Shown one piece after another: positions 29,893 to 40,487 of a DNA stretch of 64,000 nt. The DNA is from Enhydrobacter sp. Its GTDB lineage: Bacteria; Pseudomonadota; Alphaproteobacteria; Reyranellales; Reyranellaceae. Positions within the stretch are counted from its first letter, which is position 1. Every line of letters begins with the position of its first letter. Location: assembly GCA_025808875.1 (NCBI GenBank), contig CP075528.1, positions 682,001 to 746,000 on the forward strand, in the 5' to 3' direction. The notes below the pieces were generated by a model, which was given only the letters and a program-made list of their open reading frames with translations, had not been told where the DNA came from and did not search any database. The translations under genes were made by a program, and so were the position numbers.

Positions 29893-31650
29893 TCAGACAA
29901 TGCCCAGCTCGCGCGCCTTGATCTGCAGCGCCAGCACCTTGGAGTAGATGCGGCATTGCGCGAGGCCGCCGGCGAGGAACCACAGTCCGGGCTGCCCGGT
30001 GGGCCGCCACATGCCGGCCAGCTCGCCTTCGGCGTCGAAGCCCCAGACCGACCCGATGCGGTCGGTGATCGCGTCGCCCAGGATCGGCCGCACGGCCTCC
30101 TTCTGGCCCTCGTAGCCCGTCGCCAGCACGATCAGGTCGGCCTTCCGGACCGTGCCGTCCTTCATATAGGCGCCCTCGGGCCCGAACCGCGCGATGTCGG
30201 CGAACTGGATGAGCCCGACCTTGCCGTCGACGATCATCTGCGAGCAACCGGCGTCGAAGTAGTATCCGCCGCCGCGGTTGCCGTACATGATCTGCCAGCC
30301 CTCGCCCTCGGGGCCGAAGGTCAGCCTGAAGCCGCGCTTCCTGAGGCCGTCCAGCAGCTCCTTGTCGGCCTCGGCGTTGCGGATCGTTATCTGCTGGTGC
30401 GAGCGCTTGTAGATCGGGAAGGGGAACGAGGTCGCCAGCAGGTCGAGATCCTCGAACGGGATCTCCTCGTCGTACAGCGCATAGGGCGCCTGCGCCTCCT
30501 TGAGGCTGACGACCAGCGTCGCACCGTTCTGGATGATCGAGACCTCGGCGGCGCCCGACACGGCGAGATCCTGCGCGACGTCGTGGCCCGACGTGCCGGT
30601 GCCCAGCACCAGCGCGCGCTTACCCTTCCAGTCGAGCCCGCTGCCGTAATCGCCGGAATGGCGGACGGTGCCGCGGAACTCCTTCAGGCCGGGCAGGTCG
30701 GGCATCTTGTGGATGGTGCTGACGCCGTTGCAGAACACGACGTGGCGCGGATGCATGGTCCGTTCGCTGCCGTCCGCCTTCTTGAGCGTAACGGTCCAGC
30801 GCTTGACCGCGTCGTCGTAGCGGGCGGAGCGAAGCTCGGTGCCCGTCCAGACGTTGAGCTCCATCGCCTCCGCATAAAGCTCGAACCAGTTGCCCAGCAT
30901 GTCCTTGGGGATGAAGACCGGCCATGAGCGCGGGAACGGCATGTAGGGGAAGTGGTTGACCCGCGTCTCGTTGTGCAGGGTCAACGCGTGATAGCGCCGT
31001 CGCCACGAATCGCCGATCCGCTTCTCGCGATCGATCGTCAGCGTGTCGATGCCGAGCATCGACAGCCGCGCCGTCGCCATCAAGCCGGCCTGCGCCGCGC
31101 CAACGACGAGCACGGCCGGATCGCGGTCTTCAAAGGCCTGGGCCTTGCGCCGGCGATCCGCCCAGTTCTCGCCGCCGAAGTTGCGCTTCCAGTCGACGTT
31201 CTGCCAGCGCTTGCCGTTCGCCGGGTCCTCGTGGCCGCGGATCTCGGCGAGCGACGTCATCAGGGTCCAGGCGCGCGGCTTGCCGCCGCCTTCCGACACC
31301 AGCCGGACGACGCCGGTGCACGGACCGACTTTCGTCTCGAAGGTGAAGATCGCCTCGATGGCCTTCGTGCCGGCGCGCGTCACGACCCGCGGCGGCGTGC
31401 GGTCGGCCGCGAGCTGGACGGAGTGCGGCGCCCGGCTCGCGATCGTGGGCGTCAGCCGGTCGGCGATCGCCGCGGCGCCGGAAAACGTATGCAGGTCCCA
31501 GTGGAAGGCGAGGACGTCGCGCCAATGGCACTCATCGGCGAACAGTGCCGCGATGCGTCCCCGGTCGCCGGATGCCAGTGCCTTTGAAAACGCGTCGAGC
31601 CAGTGCTGCGCCGTCGCTCTCGCCGAGGCGTCGATCGCCAGGCCGTCCAT
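29893..31650 (-). CDS. Flavin-containing monooxygenase with N-terminal SnoaL-like domain
   Basis: A 585-aa fusion. Residues 1-140 look like an NTF2/SnoaL fold (HWLDAFSKALASGDRGRIAALF). From about 175 a group B flavoprotein monooxygenase follows: FAD site VLVVGAAQAGLMA, the FMO signature F-x-G-x3-H (FRGTVRHSGDY) and the NADPH site LVLGTGTSGHDVAQD. The first site has Ala where GxGxxG has the second Gly, a variant seen in this subgroup. The enzyme likely adds oxygen to N, S or a ketone. The ATG at 31650 is chosen as the first Met giving a complete SnoaL-like domain. Confidence 0.87.
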   Translation of the reverse strand: MDGLAIDASARATAQHWLDAFSKALASGDRGRIAALFADECHWRDVLAFHWDLHTFSGAAAIADRLTPTIASRAPHSVQLAADRTPPRVVTRAGTKAIEAIFTFETKVGPCTGVVRLVSEGGGKPRAWTLMTSLAEIRGHEDPANGKRWQNVDWKRNFGGENWADRRRKAQAFEDRDPAVLVVGAAQAGLMATARLSMLGIDTLTIDREKRIGDSWRRRYHALTLHNETRVNHFPYMPFPRSWPVFIPKDMLGNWFELYAEAMELNVWTGTELRSARYDDAVKRWTVTLKKADGSERTMHPRHVVFCNGVSTIHKMPDLPGLKEFRGTVRHSGDYGSGLDWKGKRALVLGTGTSGHDVAQDLAVSGAAEVSIIQNGATLVVSLKEAQAPYALYDEEIPFEDLDLLATSFPFPIYKRSHQQITIRNAEADKELLDGLRKRGFRLTFGPEGEGWQIMYGNRGGGYYFDAGCSQMIVDGKVGLIQFADIARFGPEGAYMKDGTVRKADLIVLATGYEGQKEAVRPILGDAITDRIGSVWGFDAEGELAGMWRPTGQPGLWFLAGGLAQCRIYSKVLALQIKARELGIV

Positions 31651-31785
31651 CCCTTTTCTCCTGCTGCTGTGCGCTGTGGGAATAGTACAGCAAGAGCGGC
31701 CGCGACGACCCCCTGAACCGACGTCATAAGTCCATTCCGTTTCGGCCTTCAGAAGCAAGACGGCAATCTGCGCGAGTCGGTCGCA

Positions 31786-32253
31786 CTACACCCACCGCCC
31801 CACACGCGCGCGGAAGCGGCGGTAGTCGTCACCGAACTTGCGCTCGAGGTAGGCCTCCTCGCGCGCCACCACGCCGTAGCGCAGGACGAGGGCGAAGGGC
31901 ACGAGCGTCACCAGCAGCCACAGGCTGTCGAAGGCGATGGCGAGTCCGACCTGCCCCACCATCATGCCGAGATAGATCGGGTTGCGCGTGAAGCGGTAGG
32001 GCCCGGCGATCACGATGGCCGTGGTCGGCCGGTTGGTGGGTACGTTCGAGCCGGCGCGGGTGATGGTGGCGATCGCTCACACCGCGAGCGCGAAGGCCAA
32101 CGCGAACACCGCAGCGCCAAGCCAGCCCGCCGGCAGTGCCGTCGGCATGAAAGGCAGGGGCAGCGGCCAGTCGAGCGCCAGGCCGACTACGATGGCGAGC
32201 GCCCAGGCGAGTGGCGGGCGGACGATGACGGCGATGTCTGCCGTGTCGCTCAT
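31786..32253 (-). pseudogene. Isoprenylcysteine carboxyl methyltransferase-like gene, in-frame TGA
   Basis: From an ATG at 32253 the minus strand reads a small membrane protein. At codon 59 it meets TGA (32077-32079) and then continues in the same frame as ITRAGSNVPTNRPTTAIV and AGPYRFTRNPIYLGM to the stop at 31786. The last stretch is the hallmark of the ICMT/phospholipid methyltransferase family, with three or four helices. In relatives a Trp is expected at or near codon 59, so a single TGG to TGA change explains it. The rest of the frame is undamaged, so the loss is recent, or it is a base error. Confidence 0.8.
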
Positions 32254-32274
32254 GACACTCCTCCATGGCCTCTT

Positions 32275-32359
32275 GTCATCCTGAGCGAAGCGAAGGATCT
32301 CGCATTGGCAACGGAGTCGCTGATTGTCCTGCTAGGTCCATCGCTTCGCTCAGGACGAC
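32275..32359. repeat. REP-like inverted repeat
   Basis: Two 23-bp arms (32275-32297 and 32337-32359) are reverse complements at 21 of 23 positions around a 39-bp centre. The core TCCTGAGCGAAGCGAAGGA is the kind of short extragenic palindrome scattered through many bacterial genomes. It lies between a dead methyltransferase gene and the Erm-like gene. Transcribed in either direction it would form a long hairpin. Confidence 0.75.
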
Positions 32360-32405
32360 AGGGCTTATGTATGCTATCTATTTACTATGACCATGGTGTT
32401 CTTCC

Positions 32406-33047
32406 GTGTCCGCCCGGCGGCGGACAGACCGGGACTGGCGGCGGCGCCGGCTCGGCCAGAACTTTCTTGATCCCGCGACTGCCGAACAGATCGTCGATCA
32501 GGCTGAGTTAGTCCCCGGCGAGTTCGTCATCGAGGTCGGCGCCGGCTCGGGCGCGTTCACGCGCGCGCTCGTGCGGCGCGGCGTGCGGCTGATCGCGGTC
32601 GAGCCCGATCCGCACTGGGCGGGGCGCCTGCGCGAGGAGCTGCGCGGCGTGCGGGTCGTGCAGCGCGACTTCCTGGCGTTCGACCTGCCGCGCCGGCCGT
32701 TCCGCGTGCTGGGCTCGCTGCCGTTCGGCCGCACCACCGACATCTTCCGCCGCCTGCTCGACGATCCGGCGCTGCCGCTTCAGCGCGCCGACGTGGTCGT
32801 GCAGTGGGAGGTGGCGCTGAAGCGCGCGGCGCAACCGCCCACGACTCTCCTCTCGACCGCCTGGGCGCCGTGGTGGGACGTCGCTCTCGTCCGCCGCCTC
32901 CCGGCCAGCGCCTTCCGGCCGGTGCCGCGGGTCGATGGCGGGCTGCTCGCGATCCGGCGCCGCGACCCGCCACTCCTGCCGGCGGCGATGGCCGCGTCCT
33001 ACGCCGCCTTCGTCCAGCGGGAATGGCCGTTCGTCCGCGCGACATGA
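32406..33047 (+). CDS. Erm/KsgA-type rRNA adenine N6-methyltransferase-like protein
   Basis: A 213-aa protein of the rRNA adenine dimethyltransferase fold: LGQNFLDPATAEQIVDQAEL (N-terminal signature), VIEVGAGSGAFTRAL (SAM motif I), LIAVEPDP and VQRDFLAFDLP. The Arg-rich start and the late QWEVALKRA resemble actinobacterial Erm proteins more than KsgA. The catalytic motif N-[ILV]-P-[YF] reads SLPF, with Ser in place of Asn, so activity is doubtful. The start is GTG with a weak ribosome site. Unlike KsgA it is not near pdxA or lptD. If active it could give macrolide resistance, but that is speculative. Confidence 0.75.
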   Translation: MSARRRTDRDWRRRRLGQNFLDPATAEQIVDQAELVPGEFVIEVGAGSGAFTRALVRRGVRLIAVEPDPHWAGRLREELRGVRVVQRDFLAFDLPRRPFRVLGSLPFGRTTDIFRRLLDDPALPLQRADVVVQWEVALKRAAQPPTTLLSTAWAPWWDVALVRRLPASAFRPVPRVDGGLLAIRRRDPPLLPAAMAASYAAFVQREWPFVRAT

Positions 33048-33051
33048 AATT

Positions 33052-33114
33052 GCGTGGATTCGGTGGACGGCGTGGATTCCGTGGACGCCGCGGGATGGCG
33101 TGGATTCGTGGACG
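33052..33114 (+). repeat. Three imperfect copies of an 18-bp unit
   Basis: GCGTGGATTCGGTGGACG (33052-33069) is followed at once by a copy with one change (33070-33087), then after 10 bp by a 17-bp copy lacking one G (33098-33114). They lie just after the Erm-like stop codon, in the 144-bp gap before the convergent ettA. No coding frame is evident. Confidence 0.7.
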
Positions 33115-33191
33115 ATCGGCCCGAAACCCTTGCGCCATCGGCATCCGATCCGTCCGCGCGTTGTGGACGGCGGCGTGGACGACGCCGGGAC

Positions 33192-34868
<1,677 letters not shown>

Positions 34869-34944
34869 ATCGATTCCCCAGTGTGCCGCGCTTGTAGCGA
34901 CCCGCCCGGCGGGGTTCAATGCCGCAGGGAGAAAACGCGCACGT

Positions 34945-37900
34945 ATGCTGGCGGAACCCACCGTCCTCGCCCTGTCGCTGGCCTATCTCGGGCTGCTGTT
35001 CGCCGTCGCCTATTTCGGCGACCGCTACGCCCGCGACTGGTCGTCGAGCTCGATGGCGCCGGCGGTCTACGGCCTGTCGCTCGCCATCTACTGCACGTCG
35101 TGGACCTTCTACGGCGGCGTCGGCCGCGCCGCCACCGCCGGCATCGACTTCATCTTCATCTACACCGGCCCGGCGCTGCTCGTGGTGCTGGGCTATCCGA
35201 TGCTGCGCAAGATGGTGCGGGTGGCCAAACAGCACAACGTCACCTCGATTGCCGACTTCCTCGCCTCGCGCTACGGCAAGAGCCGCGCCGTCGGCGTCAC
35301 GGCGACGCTGTTCGCCACGCTCGGCGTGCTGCCTTACATCGCGCTGCAGCTGCAGGCGGTGTCGTCGACCTTCAGCACTATCGCCGCGCCGACGCCGCTG
35401 CCCGGCAGCCTGCCCGGCGTAGTCCATACCGACACCTCGCTGATAGTGGCGGCCCTGATGGCGGTGTTCACCATCCTGTTCGGCGTGCGCCACGTGCAGG
35501 CGTCGGAGCAGCATCGCGGCATGATGCTGGCGATCGCCTTCGAATCGGTGGTCAAGCTGCTGGCCATCCTCGCCATGGGCCCGTTCGTGCTGTGGGTGCT
35601 GTTCGACGGGCCGGCCGACCTGGTGGCGCGGGTCAACGAGATGCCGGGCATCGCCGAGCGCGTGACGCGCGAGGGCTCGCCGCTGTCGTGGGTGGTGATG
35701 ACGCTGCTGTCGGGCATGGCCTTCCTCTGCCTGCCGCGCCAGTTCCATGTCGCCGTGGTCGAGCACGGCCATCCGGCGAGCCTGCGCACGGCGCGCTGGC
35801 TGTTCCCGCTCTACCTGCTGCTGATCAACCTGTTCGTCGTGCCGATCGCGGCCGCCGGCCTGCTGATCCTCGGGCCGCAGGTCAGCCCCGACCTCTACGT
35901 GCTGCAGCTGCCGCTGACGCACGGCCAGAGCTGGCTGTCGGTCTTCGTCTTCATTGGCGGCCTGTCGGCCGCGACCTCGATGGTAATCGTGGCCTGCATG
36001 GCGCTGTCGGGCATGATCGGCAACGAGCTGGTCATGCCCTACGTGCTGCGCCGCCAGGCCACCCTGCAGCAGGCCGCCGCGCCGCGCGACCTGGGCCCGC
36101 TGGTGGTCTTCGTGCGCCGCGCCGCGGTCGTGCTGATCCTGATGGCGGGCTACGCCTACGAGCGCATCATCTCAGGCTACCTGCCGCTCGCCAGCATCGG
36201 CATGATCAGCTTCTGCGCCGTTGCCAACTTCGCGCCCGGCGTCGTGCTCGGCCTCTACTGGCGCGGCGCGCACCGCTACGGCGTCGTCGCGGGCCTGGTC
36301 GGCGGCTTCGTCGTATGGCTCTACGCGCTCCTGCTGCCGACCCTGCACCAGACGTCGGGCAGCCGGCAGGGCGCGCCGCTGCAACCCTACCTGCCCGGCC
36401 CCTTCGCCGAACTCGATTCGGTCGGGCAGGGCTTCGTCGTCTGCATTCTGGTCAACACCGCGCTGCTGGTCGGCGTGTCGCTGCTGGTGCGGCCGCTGGC
36501 GCGCGATCGCGAGCAGGCCGAGGCCTTCGTGCTGGGCCCCGAGGCGCCGGAAACGGGAACCGAGCAGCCGGCGCCGCGCTCGCCCGCCGACATGGCGCGC
36601 ATCGAGGAACTGCGCCAGCTGCTCGCGCGCTTCGTCGGCGTCGAGCGGGCGGCCGCGGCTTTGTCGGGCGAAGCGCTCTCGCTCGAGACGGCGCTCGGCC
36701 GGACCGAGCGGCTGCTGTCGGGCACCCTGGGCGCGGCGTCGGCGCGCATCATCGTCGCCGCCTTCGGCAGGCGTGGCCTGCTGCTGCCGCGCAGTGCGCG
36801 CGCCATCATCGACGAGGCTTCGCAGGCGATCAGCTACAACTACGAGATCCTGCGCAACACGCTCGACCATGTCGGCATGGGGATTGCCGCCTTCGACAAC
36901 GAGGGGCGGCTCGAGATCTCCAACGACCGCTTCGCGACCCTGCTCGCCCTCGACCATCCGCTGTTGCGGCGGCCCCATGCGTCGGAGACACACGAGGTCG
37001 CCACGCCCGGCGGGGGCGTCGTCGAGCTGCGCCTCGACCCGCTGCCCAGCGGCGGCTTCGTCGCCACCTGCAACGACGTGACAGCGCGCGTCCGCACCGC
37101 CCAGGCGCTGCGCGACAGCGACCGTCAGCTGCGCCAGGCGGCCGAGACGCTGGAGCAGCGCGTGATCGAGCGCACCGCCGAGCTCGAGGCGAGTCGCGCC
37201 GAGGCCGAGGCCGCCAACCTCGGCAAGACACGGTTCATCGCCGCCGCCAGCCACGATCTGCTGCAGCCGCTGCATGCCGCGCGCCTGTTCACTGCGGCGC
37301 TGCTCGACCGCGACCCCGGCAACGATCTCGGCGGCAAGATCGACACCAGTCTGGGCGCGGTCGAATCGCTGCTCGACGCGCTGCTCGACATCTCCAAGCT
37401 CGACGCCGGCGCCTTCAAGCCGGAGAAGCGGCCGTTCGCCCTGCAGCCGCTGTTCGAATCGCTCGCCACCGCCTTCGCGCCGGTCGCCGCGCAGCGTGGC
37501 ATCGAGCTGGTGGTCGTGCCGACCCGGGCCTTCGTGCTGACCGACCCGGCGTTCCTGCGCCGCGTCCTGCAGAACCTGCTGAGCAACGCCCTGCGCTACG
37601 GCCGTTCCGAGGGGCGGCCGCCGCGCGTGCTGGTCGGCTGCCGGCGTGTCGGCGAGGAACTTCGCATCGAGGTACGCGACAACGGGCCGGGCATCGCGCG
37701 CGACAAGCAGTCGGTGATCTTCGACGAGTTCGTGCGCCTGCAGCCCGAGGACGAGGCACCGCGCGAGGAGCGCGGGCTGGGTCTCGGCCTCGCCATCGTC
37801 GATCGCATCGCGCGGATGCTCGATCTGCCGATCGGCATCGCCTCGGCGCCGGGCGAGGGCTCGACCTTCTCCGTGACGGTGCCGCGCGTCGCCGCCGTCG

Positions 37901-38337
37901 TCGCCTCGCCGGTCAGCGCCCCCGTCATGAAGACGACGCCGACGATCGAGTCGGAGAGCCTCGTGCTGTGCATCGACAACGAGGTGAGGGTGCGCGAGGC
38001 GATGGCGGCGCTGCTCGGCGGTTGGGGCTGCAGGGTCGTCAGCGTGGCCACCTTGCAGGACGCACTCGACCAGATCGCGAGGATCGGGCGACTGCCCGAT
38101 CTCGTCCTTGCCGATCTGCATCTCGACGAGGGACCCGACGGGCTCGAGGTTGTTGCCGTATTGCGCCGCAAGTGGGGCCAGCCGGTGACCGCCGCCCTGG
38201 TCACCGCCGACCGTGACCCGACCCTGCGCCTGCGCGCGCGCGCCCAGCAGGTCGAGCTGCTGCACAAGCCGGTCAAGCCGGCATCGCTGCGTGCGCTGTT
38301 GCGTCTGCGCGGCCGCATGATCGGCATGACCGCCTGA
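34945..38337 (+). CDS. CrbS-like sensor: Na+/solute-symporter domain fused to hybrid histidine kinase
   Basis: A 1130-aa protein. Residues 1-510 are an SLC5-type symporter domain with about 13 helices (SLAIYCTSWTFYGGVGRA near 50, FLCLPRQFHVAVVEH near 255). A PAS-like part covers about 625-720, then HisKA with phospho-acceptor His770 (ASHDLLQPLHAA), HATPase (NLLSNALRYG, DNGPGI, GLGLGLAIV) and a receiver with Asp1057 (LVLADLHLD) and Lys in LHKPVK. The layout is that of CrbS/MxtR/CbrA, which control acetate and carbon use. A LuxR-type regulator gene faces it 27 bp away and an acetate-type symporter lies 4 kb on, so the CrbS role is favoured. Confidence 0.87.
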   Translation: MLAEPTVLALSLAYLGLLFAVAYFGDRYARDWSSSSMAPAVYGLSLAIYCTSWTFYGGVGRAATAGIDFIFIYTGPALLVVLGYPMLRKMVRVAKQHNVTSIADFLASRYGKSRAVGVTATLFATLGVLPYIALQLQAVSSTFSTIAAPTPLPGSLPGVVHTDTSLIVAALMAVFTILFGVRHVQASEQHRGMMLAIAFESVVKLLAILAMGPFVLWVLFDGPADLVARVNEMPGIAERVTREGSPLSWVVMTLLSGMAFLCLPRQFHVAVVEHGHPASLRTARWLFPLYLLLINLFVVPIAAAGLLILGPQVSPDLYVLQLPLTHGQSWLSVFVFIGGLSAATSMVIVACMALSGMIGNELVMPYVLRRQATLQQAAAPRDLGPLVVFVRRAAVVLILMAGYAYERIISGYLPLASIGMISFCAVANFAPGVVLGLYWRGAHRYGVVAGLVGGFVVWLYALLLPTLHQTSGSRQGAPLQPYLPGPFAELDSVGQGFVVCILVNTALLVGVSLLVRPLARDREQAEAFVLGPEAPETGTEQPAPRSPADMARIEELRQLLARFVGVERAAAALSGEALSLETALGRTERLLSGTLGAASARIIVAAFGRRGLLLPRSARAIIDEASQAISYNYEILRNTLDHVGMGIAAFDNEGRLEISNDRFATLLALDHPLLRRPHASETHEVATPGGGVVELRLDPLPSGGFVATCNDVTARVRTAQALRDSDRQLRQAAETLEQRVIERTAELEASRAEAEAANLGKTRFIAAASHDLLQPLHAARLFTAALLDRDPGNDLGGKIDTSLGAVESLLDALLDISKLDAGAFKPEKRPFALQPLFESLATAFAPVAAQRGIELVVVPTRAFVLTDPAFLRRVLQNLLSNALRYGRSEGRPPRVLVGCRRVGEELRIEVRDNGPGIARDKQSVIFDEFVRLQPEDEAPREERGLGLGLAIVDRIARMLDLPIGIASAPGEGSTFSVTVPRVAAVVASPVSAPVMKTTPTIESESLVLCIDNEVRVREAMAALLGGWGCRVVSVATLQDALDQIARIGRLPDLVLADLHLDEGPDGLEVVAVLRRKWGQPVTAALVTADRDPTLRLRARAQQVELLHKPVKPASLRALLRLRGRMIGMTA

Positions 38338-38364
38338 GGCGTGGCGCGCCCTGCGGCCGGCGGC

Positions 38365-38991
38365 TCAGGATGCCGGCAAGGCGAGACCGCGCGCCTCGAT
38401 GACGGCCTGGGTGCGCGAGCGCACGCCGAGCTTGCGCAGGATGACCGTCACGTGCGCCTTCACGGTGGCCTCGCCGACGCCGAGCTTGTGGGCGATCTGC
38501 TTGTTCTGGTCGCCGTGCACCATCAGCGCGAGCACGCGCCACTGCTGCGGCGTGAGCTGGGCGGCGCGCTGGGCGAAGCTGTCGGCGGGCTCGGCTTCCG
38601 CCGGCGGGGCGAAAACCTCGCCGTCGAGGACCGCCGTCACGGTGCCCACGATCTCGTCGAGCGACGCCGACTTGTCGATGTAGGCCGATGCGCCGAACTC
38701 GTAGGCACGGCGCACCGTTTGCGTCTCGCGCGCCGCCGACACCACGATAATGGGAACGATCGGATGCTCGGCGCGCAGCAGGGCGAGGCCGGTCAGCCCG
38801 GCCATGCCCGGCATGTCGAGATCGAGCAAGAGGGCGTCGGTCTCGGGCTCGCGGTCAAGTTCGGCCTGCACCTGGGCCAGCGTCGCGACGGTGGCGATGC
38901 GGGCGCCCGCGAAAGCCTGCGCCAGCGCCGAGGCGAGGGCATCCCGCACCATGGGATGATCGTCGGCGATCAGAAAGGAGGGAGCCTCCAC
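38365..38991 (-). CDS. LuxR/NarL-type response regulator, CrbR-like
   Basis: About 208 aa. Receiver: FLIADDHPMVRDAL, phospho-acceptor Asp57 (LLLDLDMPG) and Lys in YIDKSASLDE; then an FixJ/LuxR HTH with LTPQQWRVLALMVHGDQNKQ and GVGEATVKAHVTVILRKLGV. CrbR proteins partner CrbS kinases and activate acs and acetate uptake genes. The start is uncertain: GTG at 38991 gives the usual length, but TTG at 39030 would overlap the upstream gene's stop as TTGA, matching the tight spacing of this operon. Last gene of the minus-strand set. Confidence 0.88.
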   Translation of the reverse strand: MEAPSFLIADDHPMVRDALASALAQAFAGARIATVATLAQVQAELDREPETDALLLDLDMPGMAGLTGLALLRAEHPIVPIIVVSAARETQTVRRAYEFGASAYIDKSASLDEIVGTVTAVLDGEVFAPPAEAEPADSFAQRAAQLTPQQWRVLALMVHGDQNKQIAHKLGVGEATVKAHVTVILRKLGVRSRTQAVIEARGLALPAS

Positions 38992-39026
38992 AATGGGCGA
39001 AGCTTGGTCTTCGCGGCCATACAACG

Positions 39027-40484
39027 TCAAGACGTGCCCGCGATCGGACGATTGCTCAGGATATCGTGCAGGAGGGCGGGCGTTCTGGCGGCCACCGCCA
39101 GGGCACTGCGCAGCCGCGAGGCCGCCCGCCGGCCGAGCCGGCCCGGATCGACCCGATTGTCGGGCGTGCGGGCGGCGGCGATGTCGGCGAGCTGCTGCTC
39201 GAGGATGGTCTCCACGATGACCCCGCGCGCTTCGACGAGCGACCGGGCGGCTTCCTCCTCGAGTGCGCCCTTCGCCGCCGCCTCGGCAAGCCGTGCGTCG
39301 GTCGAGGTCGCGCTCGATCCCCAGGCCAACGCCGCGACCCGCGCCGTGGCAACGATGGGAAAGAGGCCGTGGAGCTTGAGGTCGATGCGCCCTCCCTGGG
39401 TGCGCAGGCGGCCGAGCAGGTCGGTGGCGCTCGGCACCTCCTCGCTGGCGGCGGCGAGCAGGCGCAGGAACGTCGGCGAGCGCGCGGCGGCGCGTACGGC
39501 ATGCTGACGCAGCGCGCCGGCCAGCCGCCGGTCGCCCAGTACGCCGACGAAGTCGTAGAAGATGTCGACGCCGAGCAGCGCTGCGGGCTGTGGCCGCGCG
39601 ATCCACTCATCGATCAGGTTGCACCAAGCGCCGAGCGAGTGGCGCCACGGCGCGTTCCTGGCCATGACGCCACCCTTGCAGTAGGGCACGCCGGCTTCGT
39701 CGAGCACCCGGTTGAGGCGCTCCGCGAAGGTCGTGAACCAGGTATCGTCGCGCTCGCCGCCCTCGTGGATCAGGGCGTTGTCCTGGTCGGGCGCCAGCAG
39801 CGACTCGCCGCGGCCGGCCGAACCCAGCACCAGAAGGCACCACGGCGCGGGGGGCTCGCCCTGACCGGTCGACTTCATCTCCGCGAGCGCCAGCTCGGCG
39901 GCGCGCGCGGTGAGGTCGCGCGTAATGCCGGCGACCACCGCCGAGATTTGGCTTGCCGTCACCTCCTCGCGGTGCAGCGCGCGCACCAGGCCGGGCAGCT
40001 TGTCGTGGCCGGCGCGCAGGCTCGCGCTGTCGGGCGCCACGGCGATCTCGTCGCCCAGAGTCAGGGCGATCTGGGCGCGTTGCTTCAGGAGGCCGGCCGC
40101 GGTCAGGATGCCGACCGGCCGGTTGTGATCGTCGACCACGACGAGGTGCCTCACCACCAGCCGCGCCATGCGCGCCATGACGCGGTAGATGGGCGCGTCG
40201 GGCTCGATGGCGTGTACCGGACTCGACATCGCCGACGAGACCGGGCCGGTCAGCGCGGCGTGGCCGGCGGCGAGCCTGAGCACGTCGCGCTCGGTCAGGA
40301 TGCCGTGCAGGCGCCCGTCGCCGTCGACGATCACGAGCGAGCTGATGCGCCGCTCGCTCATCATCCGCGCGGCATCGGCGATCGGCAGCGTCGACGCGAT
40401 GGTGACGACGGGCTGCGTCATCAGTTCCGCCGCGTGGTGGCGGTAGGGAAACGAGTCGAGCCGCTCGAGCGCCGCGGTGTCCAT
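39027..40484 (-). CDS. CBS-pair and DUF294 nucleotidyltransferase-like protein
   Basis: A 485-aa protein. Residues 15-135 hold two CBS motifs (MTQPVVTIASTLPIADAARM; VVDDHNRPVGILTAAGLLKQ) that usually bind adenylates. Then a DUF294 nucleotidyltransferase-like domain similar to GlnD, with VLGSAGRGESLLAPDQDNAL (the G-S-x-G-R and D-x-D core), and a DUF294 C-terminal helical part. Such proteins are proposed to sense energy or transfer nucleotides. It lies between the exonuclease and the CrbR-like gene in one tight operon, next to acetate uptake genes, a neighbourhood seen with CrbSR; its role there is unknown to me. Confidence 0.85.
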   Translation of the reverse strand: MDTAALERLDSFPYRHHAAELMTQPVVTIASTLPIADAARMMSERRISSLVIVDGDGRLHGILTERDVLRLAAGHAALTGPVSSAMSSPVHAIEPDAPIYRVMARMARLVVRHLVVVDDHNRPVGILTAAGLLKQRAQIALTLGDEIAVAPDSASLRAGHDKLPGLVRALHREEVTASQISAVVAGITRDLTARAAELALAEMKSTGQGEPPAPWCLLVLGSAGRGESLLAPDQDNALIHEGGERDDTWFTTFAERLNRVLDEAGVPYCKGGVMARNAPWRHSLGAWCNLIDEWIARPQPAALLGVDIFYDFVGVLGDRRLAGALRQHAVRAAARSPTFLRLLAAASEEVPSATDLLGRLRTQGGRIDLKLHGLFPIVATARVAALAWGSSATSTDARLAEAAAKGALEEEAARSLVEARGVIVETILEQQLADIAAARTPDNRVDPGRLGRRAASRLRSALAVAARTPALLHDILSNRPIAGTS

Positions 40485-40487
40485 GGT

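Noticed and set aside
32077..32079. TGA in the ICMT-like gene as selenocysteine
   Set aside because: No SECIS-like hairpin follows, and the family has no selenocysteine at this position; a TGG to TGA change is simpler.
34945..38337. Transporter and kinase as two genes fused by an assembly error
   Set aside because: The same symporter-kinase-receiver order defines the CrbS/CbrA/MxtR family.
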